Notes: generated by a model from the letters alone, not told the origin. Counted from the stretch's first letter, positions 33,895-42,590 are shown. The stretch: DNA of 64,000 nucleotides from Ammoniphilus sp. CFH 90114 (GCF_004123195.1 NZ_SDLI01000006.1:186001-250000), one strand, 5' to 3'. Numbers and translations: made by a program.

Positions 33895-34236
33895 ATGGCT
33901 AATAGGAAACCAAAGAAAAAACAATTGATTCCACCTATATTACCGTGTCCGTTTTTGCTTCGTGCTTGTCGAAATCAATTGGCACAACGTACAACTGAGC
34001 TATCACAATGCCGAACTGATCTAGCTCAACGTACAAATGAACTTACTCAGCGTACGAATGAACTTAATCAATGTCGAACTCAATTGACTCAAGCACAAAA
34101 CGATCTAGCGGAATGCCGTCGACAGCTCTCAAATCGAGATCAACAAATTATTCGCTTGCAGAGACGAATTATTAACCTACAACGACGCCTAGTCCGTTGC
34201 CAGAGACAGTTAAGACGCTGCCTTAGAAGAAGATAA
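33895..34236 (+). CDS. Arg/Gln/Cys-rich coiled-coil repeat protein (113 aa)
   Basis: After a basic head with PPILPCPFLLRACR the protein is one long coiled coil made of degenerate 7-residue units such as QRTNELT and QCRTDLA (residues 27-105). It ends in an Arg/Cys-rich tail (RRLVRCQRQLRRCLRRR). Eight cysteines recur at the same helical face. This suggests a disulfide-stabilised fibrous or coat protein. GGAAAGGAGGG precedes the start and a terminator follows. No family is recognised. Confidence 0.75.
   Translation: MANRKPKKKQLIPPILPCPFLLRACRNQLAQRTTELSQCRTDLAQRTNELTQRTNELNQCRTQLTQAQNDLAECRRQLSNRDQQIIRLQRRIINLQRRLVRCQRQLRRCLRRR
33970..34100 (+). repeat. Imperfect direct repeats encoding coiled-coil heptads
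   Basis: Units of 21 or 42 bases such as CTCAACGTACAAATGAACTT recur with changes through the coding region. They keep the reading frame, so they are protein-level repeats. Confidence 0.7.
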
Positions 34237-34245
34237 CAAAAATAT

Positions 34246-34273
34246 GGCTGCTCCTAGTGGGCAGCCTTACTTT
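34246..34273 (+). terminator. Terminator of the coiled-coil protein gene
   Basis: GGCTGC-TCCTAGTG-GGCAGCC followed by TTACTTTTG. Confidence 0.75.
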
Positions 34274-34283
34274 TGTTGCATTT

Positions 34284-34721
34284 TCAATTAGGAATGAACC
34301 GAAAGCTCTTTAACAAGACAGGCAAATCCTTATTTATCATCCTGGATAAACGTTTGAATTCGAGAAGCTTGCGATTATAATCCATGCCATCCGGATTTAG
34401 AAACTCTTCTGGAGGTTCTCCAGGATGAATGGCCGCAAAAACCAACCCATTCCTTGCTCTTAAAAAAATAAATGGAGAATCTCCATAATCTTTCATCCAC
34501 TGTTTCTTACTATTACGAAAGACGACAATTTGAAAGATATTTGTATGTGTAATTCCTTTTATGGGTCTACGATACTTCAGATGAAAATTAATACATAATT
34601 GCGCTTCTTTCATACAGTGCTCTTCTACAACAAATACATGTCGCTTCCACCAAGTCGGTATTTGCAGAAGAAAACCATAGGTTTTGTTTTTGTATAAGAC
34701 ATAGTTCAACACTTTACTCAA
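34284..34721 (-). CDS. Hypothetical protein (145 aa)
   Basis: Unrecognised soluble protein. It opens with YVLYKNKTYGFLLQIPTWWK, a strand pattern seen in small PsbP-like or lipocalin-like domains. FIFLRARNGLVFAAIHPGEPP and a basic amphipathic C-terminus (FKRLSRMINKDLPVLLKSFRF) follow. It has two Cys and no signal peptide. An AGGAGGAGACAGG sequence precedes the ATG. It converges with the coiled-coil gene. Confidence 0.6.
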   Translation of the reverse strand: MSKVLNYVLYKNKTYGFLLQIPTWWKRHVFVVEEHCMKEAQLCINFHLKYRRPIKGITHTNIFQIVVFRNSKKQWMKDYGDSPFIFLRARNGLVFAAIHPGEPPEEFLNPDGMDYNRKLLEFKRLSRMINKDLPVLLKSFRFIPN

Positions 34722-34951
34722 CCTGTCTCCTCCTTACTTAACTATGTACACACTATATGCGTTAAACCAGTAGAAGGAGCTTATCCTAGTAAATAGTGGT
34801 AATTTTTCATATTAATTGATCCATAATATGAACTTTGGTAGACTGTAAAACAAATAGAAAAGAAGTTAAAACCTAGAAAATATGTTAAATAGACAAGTTG
34901 GACATGCCCAGGCACGACACACTTTCAATTCACAACCAAGGAGCGACAACG

Positions 34952-35860
34952 ATGAAAAAATCGAAAATTCTCAGTCTATTGCTAGCAGGGGGGATCGTAT
35001 TTTCCTCTTTCACACCGACCTACGCTGCCACGTCAAGCCAAATTGCCGATTCCGCTCAAAAGTACATAGGACACTCCCTAAAAAATTACTCTGCAGGAGA
35101 TTTCATTCAATACACTCTTAAAGGGGCAGGGGTCTTATCCTCCAATAACCTTTCAACTTTATACAAGCAGGGAACACCAGTTTCTCTTTCAAACTTAAAA
35201 AAAGGGGACGTTGCATTTTTTGGATCCAGTAGTTCTAATCTAATAGCGTCTGGTGTTTATTTGGGCAACAACAAGATCGCTATAGCCTATAAACCCTATG
35301 GAAGCGTAAAACTATTATCTACTAATGATGCTGTAGTAAAAAATAACTTCGTTGGACTCAGAAGCTATGCAACGACTAAAGAGTCCACTAATAAAACGGA
35401 TACTACAAAATCTACCAAAAATACACAAGAAGCGATCATTAAAGCAGGATTAAGATATCTAGGAACACCATATGAATATGGATCTAGTCGCAGTAGTACC
35501 AAAACATTTGACTGTTCGGCGTTTGTTCGCCAAGTCTATATTGATGCTGTAGGTTTAGATATGGGACGAGGAGGAGCCACTTCTCAATATCATTACTTAA
35601 AGAATTCCGGAGCAAAAATTAAGACCAACTGGCGAGACCTAGAAAAAGGAGATATTATGATATTCATGCCTTATCGAGGAACGGCCAAATCTAACTACTC
35701 CAAAGATCGTGATAGTATAGGGCACTCCGGCATCTATATGGGGGACGGTAAGGTTCTACATACTTATTCGAAGGAATCAGGTGGGGTGCGCGTCGATTCA
35801 ATTGCGGGTAGGCATTGGGAATATCGATTTATTGCTGGCGGAAGTCCATTGAAAAAATAA
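34952..35860 (+). CDS. Secreted NlpC/P60 cell-wall endopeptidase
   Basis: A 302-residue exported cysteine peptidase that probably cleaves gamma-D-Glu to diamino acid bonds in peptidoglycan stems. The start ATG at 34952 follows AAGGAG. A signal peptide ends near PTYAATS. The N-terminal half is a degenerate NlpC/P60 domain without the catalytic Cys. After a Lys/Thr-rich linker, the C-terminal domain (about 175-300) has the catalytic Cys in TFDCSAFVRQVY, His in GHSGIYMGDGK, and the HTYSKESGG segment. It is a single gene with its own terminator. Confidence 0.9.
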   Translation: MKKSKILSLLLAGGIVFSSFTPTYAATSSQIADSAQKYIGHSLKNYSAGDFIQYTLKGAGVLSSNNLSTLYKQGTPVSLSNLKKGDVAFFGSSSSNLIASGVYLGNNKIAIAYKPYGSVKLLSTNDAVVKNNFVGLRSYATTKESTNKTDTTKSTKNTQEAIIKAGLRYLGTPYEYGSSRSSTKTFDCSAFVRQVYIDAVGLDMGRGGATSQYHYLKNSGAKIKTNWRDLEKGDIMIFMPYRGTAKSNYSKDRDSIGHSGIYMGDGKVLHTYSKESGGVRVDSIAGRHWEYRFIAGGSPLKK

Positions 35861-35866
35861 GATCAT

Positions 35867-35903
35867 GAGGGGAAAATAAAGACTAGCTTTTTGTTTTCCC
35901 CTC
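35867..35903. terminator. Bidirectional terminator after the NlpC/P60 gene
   Basis: GAGGGGAAAA pairs perfectly with TTTTCCCCTC across a 17-base loop, followed by TTCTTT. Confidence 0.8.
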
Positions 35904-35907
35904 TTCT

Positions 35908-36121
35908 TTAAAACAATTTCAACTGTTCAGGAGGTTGAGGGAACGGTGGACAATCGTAAGCTGGTTTGAAGTCGTTTTTAATACAATTGTGACAGAGCCA
36001 GCCCCTGCTTGTGGTTCATCAGGAACTATCGTTTTAATTTCTTCTGGACGGGAACACCATCACGATACAGGTCATCGTGGTCTCCCCAGCCTGTAAGACC
36101 AACTAATACGCTTGTTTTCAT
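35908..36121 (-). pseudogene. Decayed DUF72 (YunF-like) gene
   Basis: Pieces of a DUF72 protein remain in order on the minus strand. The ATG at 36121 opens a 31-codon piece containing LVGLTGWGDHDDLY, the family N-terminus. A shifted frame then gives DEPQAGAGSVTIVLKTT, matching an internal DUF72 segment that normally lies some 180 residues further on. Another frame ends PPEQLKLF and resembles the family C-terminus. Roughly three quarters of the gene is missing. The ATG overlaps the upstream stop as ATGA, showing the ancestral gene was in the same operon. Confidence 0.7.
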
Positions 36122-36792
36122 TTGTTTGTTCCCTTTGACAAGATTTTATACATTTGATCATTCTCAAAGATATGCGTACCCGGTAAGTAGGTTTCAGCCA
36201 TACGGACCATCATGCTTGCAACATCTCTACCTTCTATAGGACGATATTTAATTAATGCTCCTTTGAATAAAAAAGGAAGAAATGCGAAAACCAAGCTGGC
36301 CATTCGTTCCCCCACTCGAAGTTCTGCACGTTCTCCAAGTAAGAGTGAAGGACGAAAGATCAAAAAGGAGGGTAAATGTATTTGTTGAACAGCAAGTTCT
36401 AATTCTCCTTTGACCCGATTATAAAAGATGGAAGAACGTGAGTCAGCCCCCATGGCAGATACAAGAAGAAATCTCTTTACTCCGTATTCTTTAGCAAGCT
36501 GAGCGGCCATAAGTGGATAGGTAAAATCTACCTGTTTGAAATTTTCTTTGGTTTTGGCTTTTTTTATTGTGGTACCTAAACAACAATATACATCATCTAC
36601 TTGAAATAACTTGCTATGTTGCTCCATATTGCTGAAATCATCCAATACGATACAAACGAGTTTTCCATGGCTAATAGATGGTTTTTTCCTTACTAAAATA
36701 GTAATTGATTCGTAAGTATCCCCTTCTAAAAGAATGTTTAGCACTTCTTTCCCAACCAATCCAGTGGCACCTATAATAAGGGCTTTTTTCAT
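36118..36792 (-). CDS. NAD(P)-binding atypical SDR (HTATIP2-like)
   Basis: A 224-residue Rossmann-fold protein with ALIIGATGLVGKEVLNILL at the N-terminus, followed by FLLVSAMGADSRSSIFYNRVKGELE, the atypical SDR active-site region with Ser and YxxxK-like YNRVK, then FLIFRPSLLLGER. It resembles the TIP30/HTATIP2 group, whose substrates are poorly defined. Start ATG follows GAGAGAATAAGA. It is coupled by ATGA to the decayed DUF72 gene. Confidence 0.85.
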   Translation of the reverse strand: MKKALIIGATGLVGKEVLNILLEGDTYESITILVRKKPSISHGKLVCIVLDDFSNMEQHSKLFQVDDVYCCLGTTIKKAKTKENFKQVDFTYPLMAAQLAKEYGVKRFLLVSAMGADSRSSIFYNRVKGELELAVQQIHLPSFLIFRPSLLLGERAELRVGERMASLVFAFLPFLFKGALIKYRPIEGRDVASMMVRMAETYLPGTHIFENDQMYKILSKGTNK

Positions 36793-36821
36793 GATTCTTA
36801 TTCTCTCCTCTATATGTACAT

Positions 36822-37775
36822 CTAAAAGATGTTAAAATCCCATTCCTCAGATAATTGCCTCAGTAATTGTACGCCTGCAGCACTATTTCCATACTCATCA
36901 ATTGCAGGTCCGTATATTCCAATCCCACATCCGTTACGAAAAGGCATTTCCTTAGATCGGAGACGTGGTGGCATAGAGCACATGATCCCTCCAGATACCC
37001 CGCTTTTTGCAGGTAGACCAACGAATGCAGCAAACCTTCCTGAAGCATTGTACATGCCACAAGTGACCATTATAGCTTTCGTTAGCCTAGCAATTTCCTT
37101 AGAAAAGATCCTTTTACCTTGCAAGGGATGATAGCCGTCATAAGCTAGAATAAGACCTATCGTAGCTAAATCCTCTAATGTCACTTCAATCGAACAATGC
37201 TTTAAATAAACCTCCAATGCTTCATCAACTTCTGCCTCTAAATAGCCGGTTTCCATAAGATAATAAGCTAAGGCTCGATTTCGGTTGGCTGTACGCCATT
37301 CTGATTCGAACACTCCCATATTAATCACAGGTTGTCGACTGAGCATCTCTACCATAAGATTTTGGATGATTTGAAATTTTTCATCAGGAGTTTCCCCTGG
37401 AAGAATAGATGCAACAGTTAGTGCTCCAGCATTAATCATTGGATTAAATGGTTTACCCTGTCGATGAACTTCTAGACGAATAATGGAATCAAAAGCATCG
37501 CCTGTTGGTTCTACATCAACTTTCCTCAAGACATCCTCTATTCCAAGCGAAATGCATGCAGAAATAAAACTAATAATCTTTGAAATACTTTGCATGGTAA
37601 ACGGAACAGCATATTCACCTGATTCCCACTTTACACCATCTGGACCCAAAATACATATCCCAAAGTGGGAAGGATCGGCTTTTTTCAAAGCAGGAATATA
37701 ATCTGCAACTTTTCCTTCCTTGGTATAAGTTCGAAACTCTTTAACCCATGTATCCAATTGTTCTTTATACTCCAT
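36822..37775 (-). CDS. glsA: Glutaminase
   Basis: Serine-dependent glutaminase that hydrolyses L-glutamine to glutamate and ammonia. The beta-lactamase-like fold has the catalytic Ser63-xx-Lys66 in FTMQSISKI, followed by the HRQGKPFNPMINAGAL, and the GVSGGIMCSMP loop that shapes the oxyanion region. From the ATG at 37775 it has 317 residues, near the usual 310. The ribosome-binding site is weak (AGGGTAGTGG), and the longer reading from 37838 has none. Glutaminases can support acid resistance, which cannot be tested here. Confidence 0.93.
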   Translation of the reverse strand: MEYKEQLDTWVKEFRTYTKEGKVADYIPALKKADPSHFGICILGPDGVKWESGEYAVPFTMQSISKIISFISACISLGIEDVLRKVDVEPTGDAFDSIIRLEVHRQGKPFNPMINAGALTVASILPGETPDEKFQIIQNLMVEMLSRQPVINMGVFESEWRTANRNRALAYYLMETGYLEAEVDEALEVYLKHCSIEVTLEDLATIGLILAYDGYHPLQGKRIFSKEIARLTKAIMVTCGMYNASGRFAAFVGLPAKSGVSGGIMCSMPPRLRSKEMPFRNGCGIGIYGPAIDEYGNSAAGVQLLRQLSEEWDFNIF

Positions 37776-37940
37776 AAATACCACTACCCTAATAACAATT
37801 TTTTTATAGAGTCCCCATCTTAATGAATGACTATCCAAGTGAGGGTTATTTTATTAATAAAGAATACGCTTTTCCACTTGCCAGTCACCCGTTTGGACGT
37901 TTATACTTGGAACGGACAGCATGGGAGGGATCGACAAACG

Positions 37941-38600
37941 ATGTACCAGGATCAAAAAAATCAATGTTCACCCGTATTCATTGCGGTAGAAGGACCCATA
38001 GGAGTCGGGAAGTCTTCCTTAGCCCGTTACATATCCGAGCATTATCAATTTCATTTACTTAACGAAATTGTGGAAGACAACCCGTTCTTGAGTTTATTTT
38101 ATGAGAATATGGAGGAGTGGTCTCTTCAAACGGAGATGTTCTTTTTATTTCATAGGATTAAGCAGTTGGAAGATTTAAATCAAACCATCCTCTCTCAAGG
38201 CAAAAGAGCTGTTGCAGACTACCACATCTTCAAGAATCGGATCTTCGCCCAGAGTACCTTACAAGCAAAACAATACGAAAAATATGATCAAGTTTATCAA
38301 ATCTTAACCTCTGATTTACCTCAGCCTAATCTTATTATATACCTTCATGCTAGCGTAGACACCCTACTTCGTCGAATATCACAACGAGGTAGATCCTTTG
38401 AACAAGATATAGACCCGCAATATCTTATAGCTTTATGCAGTCGTTATGAGTTGTTTATGGAACAATTTCAGCGTGAACACCCTGAAACAACCGTGTTGCA
38501 TTTTAACGGGGACGCACTTGACTTTGTCAGCAGAAAAGAAGATCTGTGCTTGATAATCGAACAACTAGATAAAGCCCTCAATCTGGAGTTGAAACGATAA
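37941..38600 (+). CDS. Deoxynucleoside kinase (deoxyguanosine kinase type)
   Basis: Salvage kinase that phosphorylates a deoxynucleoside with ATP. The P-loop GPIGVGKSSLA (about 17-27), the substrate-binding ENMEEWSLQTEMFFL, the DRS-like DYHIFKNRIFA and the lid RRISQRGRSFEQ match the dNK family. I use the ATG at 37941 (219 residues), behind GGGAGGG. The following dNK gene overlaps it by one base as TAATG, as in the dgk-dck pair of Bacillus. The specificity assignment follows gene order. Confidence 0.88.
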   Translation: MYQDQKNQCSPVFIAVEGPIGVGKSSLARYISEHYQFHLLNEIVEDNPFLSLFYENMEEWSLQTEMFFLFHRIKQLEDLNQTILSQGKRAVADYHIFKNRIFAQSTLQAKQYEKYDQVYQILTSDLPQPNLIIYLHASVDTLLRRISQRGRSFEQDIDPQYLIALCSRYELFMEQFQREHPETTVLHFNGDALDFVSRKEDLCLIIEQLDKALNLELKR

Positions 38601-39271
38601 TGAAATATAATTCAATCATTCCTTCCAATGCCTTAATCACAGTCGCTGGAACAGTCGGTGTGGGCAAATCCACACTTGCTATGAAGCTGGCAGAAACATT
38701 AAATTTTAAAATTTCGATGGAAAAAGTGGATGGTAATCCTTATCTGGAAGACTATTATGCGGATTTTGAGAGATGGAGCTTTCATCTACAGATCTACTTT
38801 TTAGCAGAGCGGTATAAACAACAGAAGATGATGTTTGAATCCGGAGATGGATATGTACAGGATCGCTCCATTTATGAGGACGTGGGCATCTTTGCCAGAA
38901 TGCAATACGAGGAAGGGAACATGACAAGTCGGGACTACGAAACCTATTCCTCACTCTTTGAGGCGATGACTCTAACTCCCTACTTTCCAAGTCCACACTT
39001 ATTGATTTATCTCGAAGGTTCTTTCGATCAAGTGATGGAGCGCATCTATCATCGAGGTCGGCAAATGGAGATCAATACATCTAATAGCTTCTGGACAGGT
39101 TTATATAACCGATATGAGCAATGGATTAATTCATTCGAGGCATGTCCGGTACTCCGTTTGAACGTAGCCGAATATGATTTGCACAAGGATGAAACAGCTA
39201 TCTATCGAGTAATCGATCAGATTGAACAAACTTTAGAAGGAAAATCACTGCAACTCAGTGAACGTAGTTGA
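38600..39271 (+). CDS. Deoxynucleoside kinase (deoxyadenosine/deoxycytidine kinase type)
   Basis: Second of the coupled salvage kinases, 223 residues. The P-loop is GTVGVGKSTLAMKLAE, followed by YADFERWSFHLQIYFLAERY, the catalytic VQDRSIYEDVGIFA and the lid ERIYHRGRQMEIN. The DRS motif is intact, unlike the altered version in the upstream gene. Together they allow salvage of purine and pyrimidine deoxynucleosides. A terminator follows at once. Confidence 0.9.
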   Translation: MKYNSIIPSNALITVAGTVGVGKSTLAMKLAETLNFKISMEKVDGNPYLEDYYADFERWSFHLQIYFLAERYKQQKMMFESGDGYVQDRSIYEDVGIFARMQYEEGNMTSRDYETYSSLFEAMTLTPYFPSPHLLIYLEGSFDQVMERIYHRGRQMEINTSNSFWTGLYNRYEQWINSFEACPVLRLNVAEYDLHKDETAIYRVIDQIEQTLEGKSLQLSERS

Positions 39272-39277
39272 AAAAGA

Positions 39278-39307
39278 AAAATCCCCTGAAATGGGGATTT
39301 TTTTTTC
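39278..39307 (+). terminator. Terminator of the deoxynucleoside kinase operon
   Basis: AAAATCCCC-TGAAA-TGGGGATTTTTTTTT, bidirectional between converging operons. Confidence 0.85.
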
Positions 39308-39309
39308 TT

Positions 39310-40047
39310 TTAATAGATCATTTTCCCCGAAATGAAGTCTGCCATCTCAGGAATAGGTGGTGAATGGAAGAAATGCTCTTTCTCTTGCTTCATATGCACA
39401 CTTCCTTGATGGATAAAGATGATCTCGTCTCCCATTCTTTTGGCTTGTTGCAAGCTATGCGTTACCATAAGAACGGTAACAGCTGATTGAGCATGAATGG
39501 TATTGACGACATTCTCAATAATCTCAATATTGCTGGGATCTAAGTTTGATGTTGGTTCATCAAGCAAGAGCAACTTAGGTTCGATAACTAGAGCTCGAGC
39601 TAATGCTATTCGTTGCGCCTCTCCCCCGGAGAGGGTCACTGCTCGTCTCTTGCCATAATTCGATAAACCAACCTGTTCTAACCCAACTTGAACTCTATCT
39701 TCAATCTCACTTTTATTTATTCCACGATACTTTAGCCCCATTGCAATGTTGTCCGCAACGGTTTGATCAAACATGACCGGTTTTTGAGATACATAGACCA
39801 TTTGACGTTGAATGCTTATCATTTGATTCCTTGTGTATCCCTTTTTCGTTAAGGTTTCATTAAACAAAGTCATCTGACCGCTTGATGGATTTTGAAGTAA
39901 ATTAATGAGGCGAAGGAATGTGCTTTTTCCCGAACCACTTGGCCCGACAACTGCGTAGCGTTTTCCTTTCTCAATATCAAGTTCCTCAATGAATAAAATC
40001 GTTTTTTTGTCCATTATAACGTTAACATGGTGAAATTGTGCTAACAC
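39310..40047 (-). CDS. tupC: Tungstate ABC transporter ATP-binding protein
   Basis: ATPase of a tungstate uptake system. Walker A is VGPSGSGKSTFL, the ABC signature is LSGGEAQRIALARAL, and Walker B is LLLLDEPTSNLD. It is 245 residues with the Q-loop SQKPVMFDQTV. The assignment to tungstate follows from the TupA-like binding protein in the same operon. It is the last gene and begins just after tupB. Confidence 0.9.
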   Translation of the reverse strand: MLAQFHHVNVIMDKKTILFIEELDIEKGKRYAVVGPSGSGKSTFLRLINLLQNPSSGQMTLFNETLTKKGYTRNQMISIQRQMVYVSQKPVMFDQTVADNIAMGLKYRGINKSEIEDRVQVGLEQVGLSNYGKRRAVTLSGGEAQRIALARALVIEPKLLLLDEPTSNLDPSNIEIIENVVNTIHAQSAVTVLMVTHSLQQAKRMGDEIIFIHQGSVHMKQEKEHFFHSPPIPEMADFISGKMIY

Positions 40048-40055
40048 TTAAATAC

Positions 40056-40748
40056 TCACCCTTTCCCACCGTTTTGCATTCCCCGCAGCATGCCTAGCAT
40101 GAGAAAACTATTCATGACAAAACTGATGAAAAGAAGAACGAGTCCCAATACCAAGCCGATTTCAAAATTACCTTTTCTTGTTTCCAATATGATAGCTGTT
40201 GTCATTACTCTTGTATGTCCTTCAATGTTTCCTCCGACGAGCATGACTGCACCTACTTCAGAAATAGCACGGCCATAAGCGGTAGCAACAGAAGCCCATA
40301 TTCCTTTTCTTGACTCCTTGATTAGCTCCCATATTATATGAAAACGATTTCCTCCTAGAGTTTGAACGGTTTCTGAGAATATTTTTTCCTTCGCATATAC
40401 AGCTGATAATGTAAGTCCGGTAATAATAGGGGTGACTAAAACAATCTGAGCTATAATCATCGCTGTTGGAGTAAATAAAAGTTCCCACTCCCCTAGTATT
40501 CCTTGCCTGGAAAGAAGTAAATATACTACTACGCCTATGAGAACGGGAGGAAACCCCATCATCGTATAGATCAAGGATATCACTAACTTCCTGCCAGGAA
40601 ACGAATATAGCCCTATCATAGCACCAATCGGAATGCCTATGAGCATCCCGATAAGAACAGCACTAGTAGAAACTTGTAAAGATAGCATGATGACTGCCAT
40701 TACATCTGGATTCTGAAAAACCTCTATCATACTATTCCACATAAACAC
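40056..40748 (-). CDS. tupB: Tungstate ABC transporter permease
   Basis: A 230-residue integral membrane protein with about six helices. The EAA-like cytoplasmic loop is ETVQTLGGNRFHIIWELIKESRKG, followed by YGRAISEVGAVMLVGGNI, the TupB/WtpB-type conserved stretch. It lies between tupA and tupC with short gaps, so all three are co-transcribed. Confidence 0.9.
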   Translation of the reverse strand: MFMWNSMIEVFQNPDVMAVIMLSLQVSTSAVLIGMLIGIPIGAMIGLYSFPGRKLVISLIYTMMGFPPVLIGVVVYLLLSRQGILGEWELLFTPTAMIIAQIVLVTPIITGLTLSAVYAKEKIFSETVQTLGGNRFHIIWELIKESRKGIWASVATAYGRAISEVGAVMLVGGNIEGHTRVMTTAIILETRKGNFEIGLVLGLVLLFISFVMNSFLMLGMLRGMQNGGKG

Positions 40749-40754
40749 CTCAAA

Positions 40755-41600
40755 TTATCTACGCTTCGCATCTGGTACGAAAAGATTCTTCCCATATTGA
40801 TTTCTTCCAAATTGATTAATCATGGATTGACCTTCTGGACTGATAAAAAACCAAATCAATTCGTTAGCTGTATGTGGTTTCTTTGTACCCGTCACCTGAA
40901 TGATTCCATAAGGGTTGAATAAATCTTTATCAGTTGGGCTGAGATTAATTAAACCTGTTTTGTTGGTTAAGTAAGTGGCCTCATCCGTAAGAACATATGC
41001 CCCCATCTCTTCTCCCATACGAAGAGTTTCTCCCATACCTTGTCCAGCAGAAACATACCATTTTCCTTCTGGTTTAATTCCTGCTTTGCTTAAAATGCTC
41101 AGTTCCTTCTTATGAGTGCCGGAATCATCTCCGCGAGAGATAAATTTACTGTTTGATCCTGCAATTTTCTTAAAGGCATCAGCGGCTGACTTCGCGCTCT
41201 TGATATTAGCTGGGTCGTTCTTAGGTCCTACGATTAAAAATTGGTTGTACATGACATCATGTGCTTTATGCCCGAACCCATCTCGAACAAATTCATCTTC
41301 GGCTTTACGAGAATGCACTAGAACGACATCCGCGTTCTTATCTTTACCTAGTTGAATAGCTTGTCCTGTACCAACAGCGATTACTTTTACTTTGACATTG
41401 AATCTCTTCTCAAAGGTAGGAAGCATATAATCCAATAGTCCAGAGTCTTGTGTGCTTGTTGTAGTTGCCAGGATTACCTCTTTTTCGGCGGCTACCTTTT
41501 GGTAAATTGGATTCGTCTTGGCATTTGCGCCAACTGCACTGGTAACCAGCAATACCAATACCATACTCATTATGAGTGTCAAACTAATTTTCCTTTTCAC
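40755..41600 (-). CDS. tupA: Tungstate-binding extracellular protein
   Basis: A substrate-binding protein of 281 residues with an N-terminal signal peptide (SLTLIMSMVLVLLVTSAVGANA). The TupA oxyanion-binding signature TTTSTQDSGLLDYMLP (46-61) is intact. AVGTGQAIQLGKDKNADVVLVHSR and FISRGDDSGTHKKE complete the ligand pocket. TupA prefers tungstate over molybdate. It fits supply of tungsten or molybdenum for the formate dehydrogenase and hydroxylase in this window. No lipobox Cys is visible, so the mode of anchoring is unclear. Confidence 0.92.
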   Translation of the reverse strand: MKRKISLTLIMSMVLVLLVTSAVGANAKTNPIYQKVAAEKEVILATTTSTQDSGLLDYMLPTFEKRFNVKVKVIAVGTGQAIQLGKDKNADVVLVHSRKAEDEFVRDGFGHKAHDVMYNQFLIVGPKNDPANIKSAKSAADAFKKIAGSNSKFISRGDDSGTHKKELSILSKAGIKPEGKWYVSAGQGMGETLRMGEEMGAYVLTDEATYLTNKTGLINLSPTDKDLFNPYGIIQVTGTKKPHTANELIWFFISPEGQSMINQFGRNQYGKNLFVPDAKRR

Positions 41601-41621
41601 TTTCTACTCCCCCTACTTCCT

Positions 41622-42590
41622 CTAGTTTTTTTCATATATGATCTCTCCAAGTTGGGAGAAGTCATAACCCTCTAATTCTTGTAAACTAGTAATAAATTCT
41701 GTTGTACGTAATATGGTGTGGAAGGACTCCCAAGCGGATTCATTCTCTGGTGTAAGTTTAACAATGAGATCGAACCTTTCCTGGGCAAGTGGGATAAACG
41801 ATAATCCTAATTTTGCCGCAGCGCTTTCTATTCCTAAGGTCACATCTGCTGCGTCTCGTGCAACAGCTGAGGCACTGGCAAGATGATTCCATTCTTCCTT
41901 CTCGTAACCGCTTATGTTGCGAGTATTAATTTCTAACTTACTTAAGTGATAATCTAACAAGAAACGAGTTCCAGAACCCTTCTGACGGTTAATAAAACGG
42001 ATGTCTCTTCGGGTCAAATCTGTCCAATCCTGTAATTGCTTGGGATTATCCTTTGCAACAATTAAACCTTGGTTTCGCGTAGCCAAATGTAGCACTTGAA
42101 TCTTCTCTTGGAAAAAAATCCGATCAATAAACGGAATGTTATATTCTCCGGATGATGGATCTAACAAGTGAATCGCTGCTACATCAGTTAATCCTTTATG
42201 TAATAACATTAGACCTTCCAAGCTCCCAATATAACTGGCTTGCAGAGATAGACGAGGTGAATGCTGACTTAAGTATTGAACCAGATGTTCAACTAGGAAG
42301 TCATGACTCCCCGCTAAGCGAAGAACCCTTGTTACATGTTCATCTCGTCCTGTTGTTACTATGGAAATAGCGGGGCTGGATGAAACTGATGGTCCTTTTT
42401 TCTGTTCGATAAAGATATCTAAGTCTTCTTTTTCAACCCGGACCTTATTGCCTATTTTATATGCCTTAAGCTCGCCTCGCTTTACAAGTTCATAAACCGT
42501 ATACTTAGAAATCTTCAAGATCTTAGCAATTTCTTCGGGTGTATACGTTTCGGTTATCAGTATAAACACCTCCAACGATGAATCAATCAT
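41622..42590 (-). CDS. HTH (excisionase-type) regulator with periplasmic-binding-like ligand domain
   Basis: The N-terminal winged HTH of MerR/excisionase type (YTPEEIAKILKISKYTVYELVKRGELKAYKIG, read in two parts) precedes a PBP_like domain (about 80-320). Such regulators sense molybdate, tungstate or a related ligand and lie beside Tup or Mod transporters. It ends 21 bases before tupA, so it is probably the operon's regulator. The start is unusual. A strong TTGGAGGTG sequence lies ten codons inside the ATG-initiated frame, pointing to a start near the CTG at 42560 and not at 42590, where no ribosome-binding site exists. Confidence 0.82.
   Translation of the reverse strand: MIDSSLEVFILITETYTPEEIAKILKISKYTVYELVKRGELKAYKIGNKVRVEKEDLDIFIEQKKGPSVSSSPAISIVTTGRDEHVTRVLRLAGSHDFLVEHLVQYLSQHSPRLSLQASYIGSLEGLMLLHKGLTDVAAIHLLDPSSGEYNIPFIDRIFFQEKIQVLHLATRNQGLIVAKDNPKQLQDWTDLTRRDIRFINRQKGSGTRFLLDYHLSKLEINTRNISGYEKEEWNHLASASAVARDAADVTLGIESAAAKLGLSFIPLAQERFDLIVKLTPENESAWESFHTILRTTEFITSLQELEGYDFSQLGEIIYEKN

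Noticed and set aside
33970-34100. CRISPR-like direct repeats
   Set aside because: Repeats vary, have no constant spacers, stay in frame and encode heptads of a coiled coil.
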